Assembly (NCBI GenBank): GCA_030600625.1
Contig: JAUVLS010000014.1
Coordinates: 1 to 13,019, forward strand
Origin: Bacteroidales bacterium
GTDB lineage: Bacteria > Bacteroidota > Bacteroidia > Bacteroidales > UBA12077
DNA: 13,019 nucleotides
Reading direction: 5' to 3'
Under the pieces are notes generated by a model. It ran no database searches. It was given only the letters and a program-made list of their open reading frames with translations, and had not been told where the DNA came from. Positions 5,349-12,148 of the stretch are shown here, in pieces. Every line of letters begins with the position of its first letter. The stretch's first letter is position 1. Both the position numbers and the translations under genes were made by a program.

Positions 5349-6359
5349 ATGAAAAATCTATCTTTTTTACTTTTAATATTAATAGCTTTTGCTTGTGTTG
5401 AGCAAAAAGAAGAATGCAAATTCCCTGAATTAAAAGGCGAATATTTTGGTCAGACATTACCTGATGATTCTGCTATATTATTTGCTCCAGATATAATTTC
5501 TACCGGAGCAGGAGAAAGAGATTTAACATTTATGCCTGATGGTAAAGAAATTTACTTTTGTAGAGAGGTGGGGAATTTTAAATTCACTACAATTTTTGTA
5601 ACTAAACTTGTGAGTGGAACATGGACTAAACCTGAAGTTGTAGAATTCTGTAAAAACTCGGAATACTTGTATTTCGAACCGCACATATCACCCGATGGTA
5701 AGAAATTCTTTTTTGTATCGAATATGCCTGTGGATTCCGGTAAGATTGGAACTGAAGATATTTGGGTTGCAGACAGAGAAGGAGATAAGTGGGGCACACC
5801 TTATAATATTGGAGAACCAATAAATACAGATAGTAGAGAATATTTCCCAACCACAACATATGATGGTACAATTTATTTTACTCATTTTGATCCGGAATCA
5901 CGAAGTGAGTTTACATATCGTTCAAAATTAATTGATGGGAAATATGCAGAACCGGAAAAAGTAGATGGTGTAAATTTGGGAAGGGCAAGATTTAATGCTT
6001 TTATTTCGCCTGATGAATCATTTATAATAATACCTACTTTTGGATTAGCAGATACTTATGGAGCAACCGATTATTATATTTATTTCAGAAATGAGAATGA
6101 TGAATGGAGTGAACCAATAAATATGGGGCCGACAGTAAATAGCGCCGATCCAAAAGAATGGTCACCATCAATATCACCCGATGGTAAATTCTTTTTCTTT
6201 ATGTCGGCAAGGATTTCTGACAACAGGTCGAATCTGGGAGAACTTTCTGCAGAAAAATTTTATAAACTACATAACTCTCCTCAAAATGGGAACAGTGATA
6301 TATATTGGGTAAGTACAGATTTTATAAATGACCTAAAAAAAGATGCAGTATTTAATTAA
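5349..6359 (+). CDS. PD40 / WD40-like beta-propeller lipoprotein
   Basis: This 336-residue exported protein begins MKNLSFLLLILIAFAC. The short signal peptide ends in AFAC, a loose lipobox with C16 as the likely lipidated residue. The body carries PD40-type (TolB-like) propeller blades, each with a turn of the kind S-P-D-G followed by an aromatic strand: FMPDGKEIYFCRE, ISPDGKKFFFVSN, TYDGTIYFTHFD, ISPDESFIIIPTF and ISPDGKFFFFMSARI. The linking strands have the repeating pattern W..P..(V/I/M)......N (TWTKPEVV, KWGTPYNIGEPINT, EWSEPINMGPTVNS). Five blades are clear. Such proteins bind partners or ligands in the periplasm or at the outer membrane; no catalytic motif is seen. An in-frame ATG at 5334 would add five residues before the charged N-terminus and is less likely. 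Confidence 0.87.
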   Translation: MKNLSFLLLILIAFACVEQKEECKFPELKGEYFGQTLPDDSAILFAPDIISTGAGERDLTFMPDGKEIYFCREVGNFKFTTIFVTKLVSGTWTKPEVVEFCKNSEYLYFEPHISPDGKKFFFVSNMPVDSGKIGTEDIWVADREGDKWGTPYNIGEPINTDSREYFPTTTYDGTIYFTHFDPESRSEFTYRSKLIDGKYAEPEKVDGVNLGRARFNAFISPDESFIIIPTFGLADTYGATDYYIYFRNENDEWSEPINMGPTVNSADPKEWSPSISPDGKFFFFMSARISDNRSNLGELSAEKFYKLHNSPQNGNSDIYWVSTDFINDLKKDAVFN

Positions 6360-6463
6360 GGTCTGTATGTAAGCTATCGATTTTCTGAATTTCGAACAAG
6401 GAACGCCGATTTTTGATTTTAGAAGTATTTTAAAATAGAAAATTGTTGATTCTTAAATGTTTT

Positions 6464-8431
6464 TTAATTTTCGCAGAAACGGGCAATAACCGTATAAGCA
6501 TTTTGCAAACCTAATTCTCCTGATACACTCATGTCCATACACCCATTTTCAGACTCTTTTAAATAAATGTAAGTTAACCCGCGATTATAATAAGCTTCGG
6601 CAAATATAGGTTCTAACTTAATAACATTATTATAAATATCAATTGCTTTACGATATTCACGTGTTTTTAAATATGTGTTTGCCAGGTTATATGCTGAGAA
6701 AATAAATTCAGGTGCAAGCTCAAGGGATTTTAAGTAATCGTCAATAACCAAATCATAATCGCGAATACTTTCATATGATTTTAATGTACTTATATTATTT
6801 GAGTTATTCATAGGATTAATCAATATCACTTCATTTTCCTGTTCAAGCAATTTCATATAATCAATCATTTCTGATCTAATATTTGCTCTGCAATAATATA
6901 CCATGAAATTACCCGGGTCAGCTTTTAATGCCAGATCAAGATCTGAAAGGGCTCCGTTGTAATTTTTAATTAAACTTTTATATACGCTACTTTGAATAAG
7001 ATTTTTAACTTTATTATTTGTATTATTATATTCAACATTTAATCTTTCAATTTCATTGCTAATAAGGTTTGTTTCGAAAACATTTTCAATTTTATTTTCG
7101 ATAATTAACCCTAATTCAGAATATTCACCTTTAATATTTTCAATATTTTCAAATAACACAGATAGCCTCTTAAAATATTTACTATTGTTTTCACCATACA
7201 GCAGTTTGAAATTATTTTCGGGTACTATACGCTCATTAAATTTAGGATTGTTATAAAACCTGCTACTGGATTTAAGTGTAATTAAACTTTGGAAATTAGC
7301 AGCAGTATCAGCATAACTTGCATAGGAATCCTGATTTTGCTTAACATTTTCAATTATCTGATCAGCTTTTTCTCTATCAGTAAAAGCTCCTTGTGCATCA
7401 TTCAATTTATGTCGAACAATAGAACGATTTATATATGCCTTGGCAAAATCGGGGTAAATTTCTATAGCATGCGAAAAATCGATAAAAGCACCTTGCAAAT
7501 CATTTATCTGCAATTTTATTGAGCCTCTGTTAAAATATGATAGTATGTTTTGTGGGTTTAACTCAATTACTTTATCTAAATCTTTTATTGCTTCCTTCCT
7601 TTTTCCTTCTTCATTTTTTATTAATGCTCTGTTAAAAAGAGCCATTGAATTATCCGGCTCTATGTGAATAGCAGTATCCAAATCCAAAATTGATATTTCA
7701 ACTTTTTTAAGATGATAATTAGCCAGCGACCGATTAATATATCCACTGGCATTTAAGGGATCTAATTCTATGACCTTATTATAATTAATAATTGCAGTAT
7801 CAAATTTATGCCACTCAGAATAAAGTATTCCTATGTTCATATATACATCAATATAATCCGGATCAATATCGAGTGCTTTTTCATAATCAGCAAGTGCTCC
7901 TAAGGTATCTTCAAGCATATTATTGGCTAATCCCCTGTAAAAATAGGCTCTCTTATTCTTTTTAGTTATTTCGAGCGATTTATTAAAATCAGATATGGCT
8001 TGATTATATTGATTTATTTTTATTTTACAAAATCCTCGTGTTACATAAAAATCAGGCTCAATGGCATTAAGTTTTATTGCATCATTAAAATCATTTATTG
8101 CCAAATAATGTTTTTTTAAATTAATTCGTGTATAACCTCTGTATCTTAAAGCATCAGTATGATTTGGTTTATATTCAATGGCTTTATTATAATCTTGTTC
8201 GGCTCCCATGTAATCCATTAAATTATATTTTGCTATACCGCGCATAAAATAAGGTTCTGAAAGCTCAGGCTTGACTCTAATTACAATATTAAACGATTCA
8301 ATTGCATCGTTAAATTTTTCGGCATACAATTGTGCTCTACCACGATTAAGATAGTAGTTAATATTTAATTGTGCGCTTAAACTTAATGAAAGACTTATAA
8401 AAAGGAGAAATAAGAGAGTTGTTCTTTTCAT
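6464..8431 (-). CDS. Exported TPR-repeat protein with about 15 repeats
   Basis: The 655-residue protein has a signal peptide (MKRTTLLFLLFISLSLSLSA, cut near residue 20). It is followed by ten consecutive 34-residue TPR units at about 24-363 with no gaps; most units carry the Y.NRG/Y.NRS start and the final D/E-P turn. A non-repeat segment of about 120 residues (364-485), rich in Asn, Glu and Lys, then leads into about five more, less regular TPRs. The C-terminus carries the cap GCMDMSVSGELGLQNAYTVI followed by ARFCEN, common in Bacteroidota TPR proteins. TPR superhelices are scaffolds for protein binding; here the site is the periplasm or outer surface, and no enzymatic domain is present. Its ATG overlaps the stop of the fRMsr gene as TAATG, indicating translational coupling. 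It converges with the PD40 gene across about 100 bases. Confidence 0.9.
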   Translation of the reverse strand: MKRTTLLFLLFISLSLSLSAQLNINYYLNRGRAQLYAEKFNDAIESFNIVIRVKPELSEPYFMRGIAKYNLMDYMGAEQDYNKAIEYKPNHTDALRYRGYTRINLKKHYLAINDFNDAIKLNAIEPDFYVTRGFCKIKINQYNQAISDFNKSLEITKKNKRAYFYRGLANNMLEDTLGALADYEKALDIDPDYIDVYMNIGILYSEWHKFDTAIINYNKVIELDPLNASGYINRSLANYHLKKVEISILDLDTAIHIEPDNSMALFNRALIKNEEGKRKEAIKDLDKVIELNPQNILSYFNRGSIKLQINDLQGAFIDFSHAIEIYPDFAKAYINRSIVRHKLNDAQGAFTDREKADQIIENVKQNQDSYASYADTAANFQSLITLKSSSRFYNNPKFNERIVPENNFKLLYGENNSKYFKRLSVLFENIENIKGEYSELGLIIENKIENVFETNLISNEIERLNVEYNNTNNKVKNLIQSSVYKSLIKNYNGALSDLDLALKADPGNFMVYYCRANIRSEMIDYMKLLEQENEVILINPMNNSNNISTLKSYESIRDYDLVIDDYLKSLELAPEFIFSAYNLANTYLKTREYRKAIDIYNNVIKLEPIFAEAYYNRGLTYIYLKESENGCMDMSVSGELGLQNAYTVIARFCEN

Positions 8432-8892
8432 TACATGTATCTCAATTTCAGGATTTTAGTTAATTCATGTTCGTCAATTTCGTCAAATTGATTATATTCG
8501 TTACTATCAACGTCTAAAACACCAATAATATTTCCATCCTGATTTTTTAAAGGTAAAACTATTTCTGATTTTGAACGAGAATCGCAAGTTATATGTTCAG
8601 GAAATTTTTCAACATCAGGCACAATAATAGTCTTTTGCTGATTAATTACTGCCCAGCAAACTCCGGTATCTTTTTTGAGTTCCTGACAAGCTACTGGCCC
8701 CTGGTATTGCCCCACAACTAATTTATCATCTTTTATGAAATAAAATCCTGTCCAAAAAAAGTATTCTATTTTGTGATGTAAAACCGCTATAATTGATGAC
8801 ATTCGCGCAAACGGATCATTTGTTTTTGAAAGCAATCCTTCTAACTGTTTATATATTCGTTGATAACGTGCTTGTTTTTTATTTTTATCCAT
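8431..8892 (-). CDS. msrC: Free methionine-(R)-sulfoxide reductase (GAF domain)
   Basis: The 153-residue single-GAF protein belongs to the fRMsr (MsrC/YebR) family, which reduces free methionine-R-sulfoxide in the cytoplasm using thioredoxin. The three cysteines of the E. coli enzyme (84, 94, 118) are matched in identity and spacing by C69 in QGPVACQE, C79 in DTGVCWAV and C103 in PEHITCDSRS. The substrate-pocket blocks FFWTGFYFI (45-53), IIVPDVEKFPEH (89-100), SKSEIVLPL (107-115) and IGVLDVDS (123-130) are all present. The C-terminus is complete and family-sized. It is the first gene of a two-gene unit; its stop overlaps the start of the TPR-protein gene. A TAnnTTTG element lies 20 bases upstream of the ATG. 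Confidence 0.92.
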   Translation of the reverse strand: MDKNKKQARYQRIYKQLEGLLSKTNDPFARMSSIIAVLHHKIEYFFWTGFYFIKDDKLVVGQYQGPVACQELKKDTGVCWAVINQQKTIIVPDVEKFPEHITCDSRSKSEIVLPLKNQDGNIIGVLDVDSNEYNQFDEIDEHELTKILKLRYM

Positions 8893-8912
8893 TAATATTG
8901 ATTTTAAATATC

Positions 8913-8920
8913 CAAAGGTA
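8913..8920 (-). promoter_or_regulatory. Bacteroidota -7 promoter element for the fRMsr-TPR operon
   Basis: The minus strand reads TACCTTTG, a perfect TAnnTTTG match ending 20 bases before the start codon at 8892. A TTT rather than TTG is found at the usual -33 distance, so the upstream half is weak. Confidence 0.45.
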
Positions 8921-8974
8921 ATATTTTTTCAAATGTTTAAATATTAAATTATTAAATTATGAGTCTAGTTTAAA

Positions 8975-9056
8975 AACCCTGCCAGAGTTATTTTTGTTAA
9001 AATTGCAGAATATACGATGCTGGTCGTCAGTTTGTTAGCGCAACTCTGGCAGGGTT
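8975..9056. repeat. 15-bp perfect inverted repeat with 52-base loop (REPIN/MITE-like)
   Basis: AACCCTGCCAGAGTT (8975-8989) is the exact reverse complement of AACTCTGGCAGGGTT (9042-9056). The loop carries its own small hairpin candidate, ACGA-TGCTGG-TCGT (9014-9027). The element lies between two divergent genes, upstream of both promoter zones, where a terminator would make little sense. GC-rich arms in AT-rich DNA and the stem-plus-inner-hairpin plan match the element at 1023-1087, although the arm sequences differ. Short palindromes built on a CCTGCCAG-like core are, as far as I recall, dispersed in several Bacteroidota genomes. Confidence 0.62.
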
Positions 9057-9173
9057 GATAATCTGAATTTGTTCTTTTTATACCAGGCTCAATACTGTTA
9101 AACTTTTATCTGTATAATTTGTTTATTAAACTTAAGGTATTTTTACCCGTCTATGAATTGTTAATTAATACTC

Positions 9174-10463
9174 ATGAATTTCAGATTAGTTAAGTACCTA
9201 AATAAACAGGAATTAAAATCGTTTAAACTCCATGTATCTTTTTCGGTTATTGATGGATTAATACGTGGTGCATTAATCTTAAATGAATTTGTATTCGTAA
9301 AAAGTTTAAATGGATCCAGTTATCAGTTAAGCTTTTTATTTCAATCAAGTGTTATTGTTCTTTTACTATCTATTGTATTTAATGAGTTAATATTCAGATC
9401 AAAAAATAAACAAAAGCTTTTACGTAAAGCAGGATTTTTGACGCATTTACCAATGTTGGCATTGTTGTTCTTTCCTAGGAATCCTGAGATTTACGCCGTA
9501 GATTCAATTTATCACTATATTTTCCTGTTTGTTTTCTTTAGTTATTATTTATCTTATCCAATTACATTGCCAGCCATAAACTTGTTTTTGAAAAACGCTT
9601 ATTCCAAAGATAATTTTGGAAAACTGTATAGCATATCAACATCCATAAGGCAAGTTCTGCAAATGTTAATTATCTTTTTATTTGGTTGGTTGCTCGATAT
9701 TGATAATTATGCTTTTACCTATATCATGCCTGTGCTGGGAGTACTTGGGTTTATAAGTATTATTATGCTTACTCGTATTGACTATATTCAAAAAACAATA
9801 CCAAATATTACTGGTGGTATAATATCATCATCAATAGATTCTATAAAGAAGTTATTAAAGATTTTAAAAACAAATAAAGCATATTTCGATTACGAAGTTG
9901 GATTTATGTTTTACGGCTTTGCTTTTATGAGTACAAAGGCTGTAATAATCCTTTTTTACTATGAAGTTCTTGTTTTGAATTATTCGAGTGTTGCATTTTA
10001 TCAGAATGTATATAACATAGTTGCTATTTTAATAATTCCATTTTTTGGAAAGTTGATCGGGAAAATAGATCCGCGGAAATTTACTATATATGCATTTTTA
10101 GCTATGGCAGGATACATTTTATTTATTGCAATATCAGAGTTCGATCCCTTATATTATGAAATATGGAATTTTAAAATCTATGCAAGTCTTATAATATCAA
10201 CAATCTTTTATGGTTTATTCGTCTCCACAATGACTTTATCATGGAATATAGGCTTGTCATATTTTGGAAGTGATGAAGAAGCAGGTGATTATCAATCTGT
10301 TCATTTATTCTTAACCGGGATTCGTGGAGTTTTTGCACCTGTAATTGGAATTGTGTTATATGAATTATTTGGTTTTACATGGACTTTTGCCATTGGAATA
10401 TTAATGCTGATTCTTGCTTCTTTCTTTATGAGATGGTCTTATAAAAATCGTATGGTTTTATAA
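9174..10463 (+). CDS. Major facilitator superfamily transporter
   Basis: The 429-residue protein has about twelve hydrophobic helices arranged in two halves. The central loop at about 205-235 (IDYIQKTIPNITGGI, then SIKKLLKILKTNKAYFDYE) separates helices 6 and 7. The loop FFGKLIGKIDPRKFT (290-304) after helix 8 corresponds to the MFS motif-A-like turn of the second half. The block SWNIGLSYFGSDEEAGDYQS (357-376), followed by TGIRGVFAPVIGIVLYE, is a pattern I associate with a Bacteroidota MFS subgroup without known substrate. There is no charge pattern that tells the substrate. It stands alone: the fRMsr operon diverges upstream, and the next gene has its own promoter. The ATG at 9174 is the first good start. 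Confidence 0.85.
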   Translation: MNFRLVKYLNKQELKSFKLHVSFSVIDGLIRGALILNEFVFVKSLNGSSYQLSFLFQSSVIVLLLSIVFNELIFRSKNKQKLLRKAGFLTHLPMLALLFFPRNPEIYAVDSIYHYIFLFVFFSYYLSYPITLPAINLFLKNAYSKDNFGKLYSISTSIRQVLQMLIIFLFGWLLDIDNYAFTYIMPVLGVLGFISIIMLTRIDYIQKTIPNITGGIISSSIDSIKKLLKILKTNKAYFDYEVGFMFYGFAFMSTKAVIILFYYEVLVLNYSSVAFYQNVYNIVAILIIPFFGKLIGKIDPRKFTIYAFLAMAGYILFIAISEFDPLYYEIWNFKIYASLIISTIFYGLFVSTMTLSWNIGLSYFGSDEEAGDYQSVHLFLTGIRGVFAPVIGIVLYELFGFTWTFAIGILMLILASFFMRWSYKNRMVL

Positions 10464-10543
10464 TTATTAATATGTAATAGTAACTATTAATACATTTCGA
10501 ATATTCTATTTCTCTTTTCCTTGCCAATAAAGTATATTATAAA

Positions 10544-10574
10544 TTGACTTTGAATAATTTATGTAATAATTTTG
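10544..10574 (+). promoter_or_regulatory. Complete Bacteroidota promoter for the hydrolase gene
   Basis: A TTG box at 10544-10546 and TAATTTTG at 10567-10574 (perfect TAnnTTTG) are separated by 20 bases, close to the spacing of the Bacteroidota housekeeping sigma consensus. The element ends 47 bases before the ATG at 10622 and is the best-formed promoter in the window. Confidence 0.52.
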
Positions 10575-10612
10575 TATTGATTTTCATTAACTTTTATATA
10601 TAATTTAAAAAT

Positions 10613-10617
10613 GGAGG
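10613..10617 (+). promoter_or_regulatory. Strong Shine-Dalgarno sequence before the hydrolase gene
   Basis: GGAGG lies four bases before the ATG at 10622. Classical ribosome binding sites are uncommon in this phylum, and none of the other genes here has one this good. It fixes the start codon. Confidence 0.6.
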
Positions 10618-10621
10618 TAAT

Positions 10622-12067
10622 ATGATTAAGCACATAAAAATATTGTATTTATTTTTCATTGTTACACTACTTACTCAATGTAACATTCCTCAAGAAAATA
10701 CTAACATTCATTTACCTGTAAAAGAAGGATATATAGCTATTAATGATTCTTTGGAGCTTTTTTATCAGTTAGTTGGATCAGGAAAGGATACTATTATTTT
10801 ATTGCATGGAGGACCGGGTCTTCCTTCTTATTATTTAATGCCGGATTTAAAACCTCTTGCATTTCAATATACTTTACTCTTTTATGACCAGAGAGGAAGT
10901 GGTCATTCAACACCAATTAAAGATACCCTTTTATTGGATGCACAATATTATATATATGATTTGGAAATGATTCGGCAATATTTTAGTATTGAAAAAATGA
11001 ATTTAATTGGTCATTCTTGGGGTGGGTTATTAGCTGGAATTTATGCTGCTTCATATCCTATGAATATTGATCAGTTGGTATTAATTGGGAGTTGCCCTCC
11101 AGCTAGAAAATATTCATATGAAGATTTCGAGCCGTCTTTGTGGGCTAAACTTGATAGTTTAACGTTGGAGAAAATGGACAATTTATGGGAAGCTGTATTA
11201 GTTAGGCCTGATACAGTAAAAGCCTGCTGGGATTATTGGACTGAATTAATAAAAGCGTATTATTCAAATCAAGAACTTACAAGGCGTATGTGGGGTGATG
11301 TTTGCAATTGTCCGAGTTCAACAATATGGGGGCATAATTCTAATTGGTATTATACGATGAAATCATTAGGAGATTGGGACTTAACAGAAGACATGAAAGA
11401 TTTTACTTTTCCTGTTTTAATTATCCATGGAGAAGATGATCCGATGCCACTGGGTTGTGCACAAGCATGGGTAGATTTATTGCCGAATGCTCAGTTAAGC
11501 GTTATTGAAAATGCGGGACATTTTCCACAGGTTGAAAAACCTGATATATTCTTTTATCAGGTAGATGAATTTTTTAAAGGCACTTGGCCAATAGATATAG
11601 AAAAAAAGTCAATTGAAATTTATGAAAATATATTAAATCAACCTTGGAGTTTAAATAAAGCATTGGCTGAAATTACTGTGCCAAACAGAAAGTTTATGGA
11701 AGAAATAAAAAATCAGGATTCAGAATCATTAAGTAATTTATACACGAAAGATGGTTTAATTATGGCGCCAACTGCGCCCCCTGTTTGCGGACATATTTCA
11801 ATAAAAGCTTTTTGGCAATCTGCAATGAATAAAGGTCTTGCAAAAGCGGAGTTGCAAACAATTGATCTGGAAGGAGACAAAGAACAATTAATTGAAATAG
11901 GAAAGTATACCTTATATAATAAGGATGATGATATTCTGGATATTGGGAAATATTTAATTGTATGGAAACGTGTTAATAATGAATGGTTAATGTCAAAAGA
12001 TATGTTCAATAGCAATATGAAAAAACCTTGCATTTTATATGAATGGGAACCAGAGTATTTATTTTAA
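10622..12067 (+). CDS. Lipoprotein alpha/beta-hydrolase (S33-like) fused to a SnoaL/DUF4440-like domain
   Basis: The 481-residue protein has a lipoprotein-type signal (MIKHIKILYLFFIVTLLTQC, C20). An alpha/beta-hydrolase domain spans about 35-322. It resembles proline iminopeptidases of family S33: oxyanion motif HGGPG (62-66), FYDQRGSGHS (87-96), nucleophile S132 in GHSWGG (130-135), acid D272 or D273 in IIHGEDDP (267-274) and H300 in NAGHFPQVEKP (297-307). A second domain at about 353-465 looks like SnoaL/DUF4440 (NTF2-like fold): NRKFMEEIKNQDSESLSNLY, the MAPTAPPVCG loop and the final strands YLIVWKRVNNEWLMSKDMFN. That domain may bind a ligand or help dimerise. A hydrolase acting on N-terminal amino acids, amides or esters at the cell envelope is likely. 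The amidohydrolase lipoprotein gene follows 81 bases later. Confidence 0.88.
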   Translation: MIKHIKILYLFFIVTLLTQCNIPQENTNIHLPVKEGYIAINDSLELFYQLVGSGKDTIILLHGGPGLPSYYLMPDLKPLAFQYTLLFYDQRGSGHSTPIKDTLLLDAQYYIYDLEMIRQYFSIEKMNLIGHSWGGLLAGIYAASYPMNIDQLVLIGSCPPARKYSYEDFEPSLWAKLDSLTLEKMDNLWEAVLVRPDTVKACWDYWTELIKAYYSNQELTRRMWGDVCNCPSSTIWGHNSNWYYTMKSLGDWDLTEDMKDFTFPVLIIHGEDDPMPLGCAQAWVDLLPNAQLSVIENAGHFPQVEKPDIFFYQVDEFFKGTWPIDIEKKSIEIYENILNQPWSLNKALAEITVPNRKFMEEIKNQDSESLSNLYTKDGLIMAPTAPPVCGHISIKAFWQSAMNKGLAKAELQTIDLEGDKEQLIEIGKYTLYNKDDDILDIGKYLIVWKRVNNEWLMSKDMFNSNMKKPCILYEWEPEYLF

Positions 12068-12148
12068 GATATTGATTGTATTCAGAATTAAAGAGTTTTT
12101 TAAAATGTAAAGCGTATTTTTATCTTTTTTAATATAACCCATGATAAA

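Noticed and set aside
5552..5885. Several minus-strand frames of 65-81 codons inside the PD40 gene
   Set aside because: They are antisense shadows of a gene with clear propeller repeats and have no start-site or family support.
8975..9056. Reading the 15-bp inverted repeat as a bidirectional terminator
   Set aside because: It lies between two diverging genes, upstream of both, has a 52-base loop and no T-tract after either arm.
10467..10494. AT-only hairpin after the MFS gene as a terminator
   Set aside because: The stem is short and composed only of A-T pairs apart from one G-C, and no T-tract follows; this is expected by chance in such AT-rich DNA.
11713..12033. Minus-strand frame of 106 codons within the hydrolase-SnoaL fusion
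   Set aside because: It mirrors the coding strand of the SnoaL-like domain and shows no recognisable domain.
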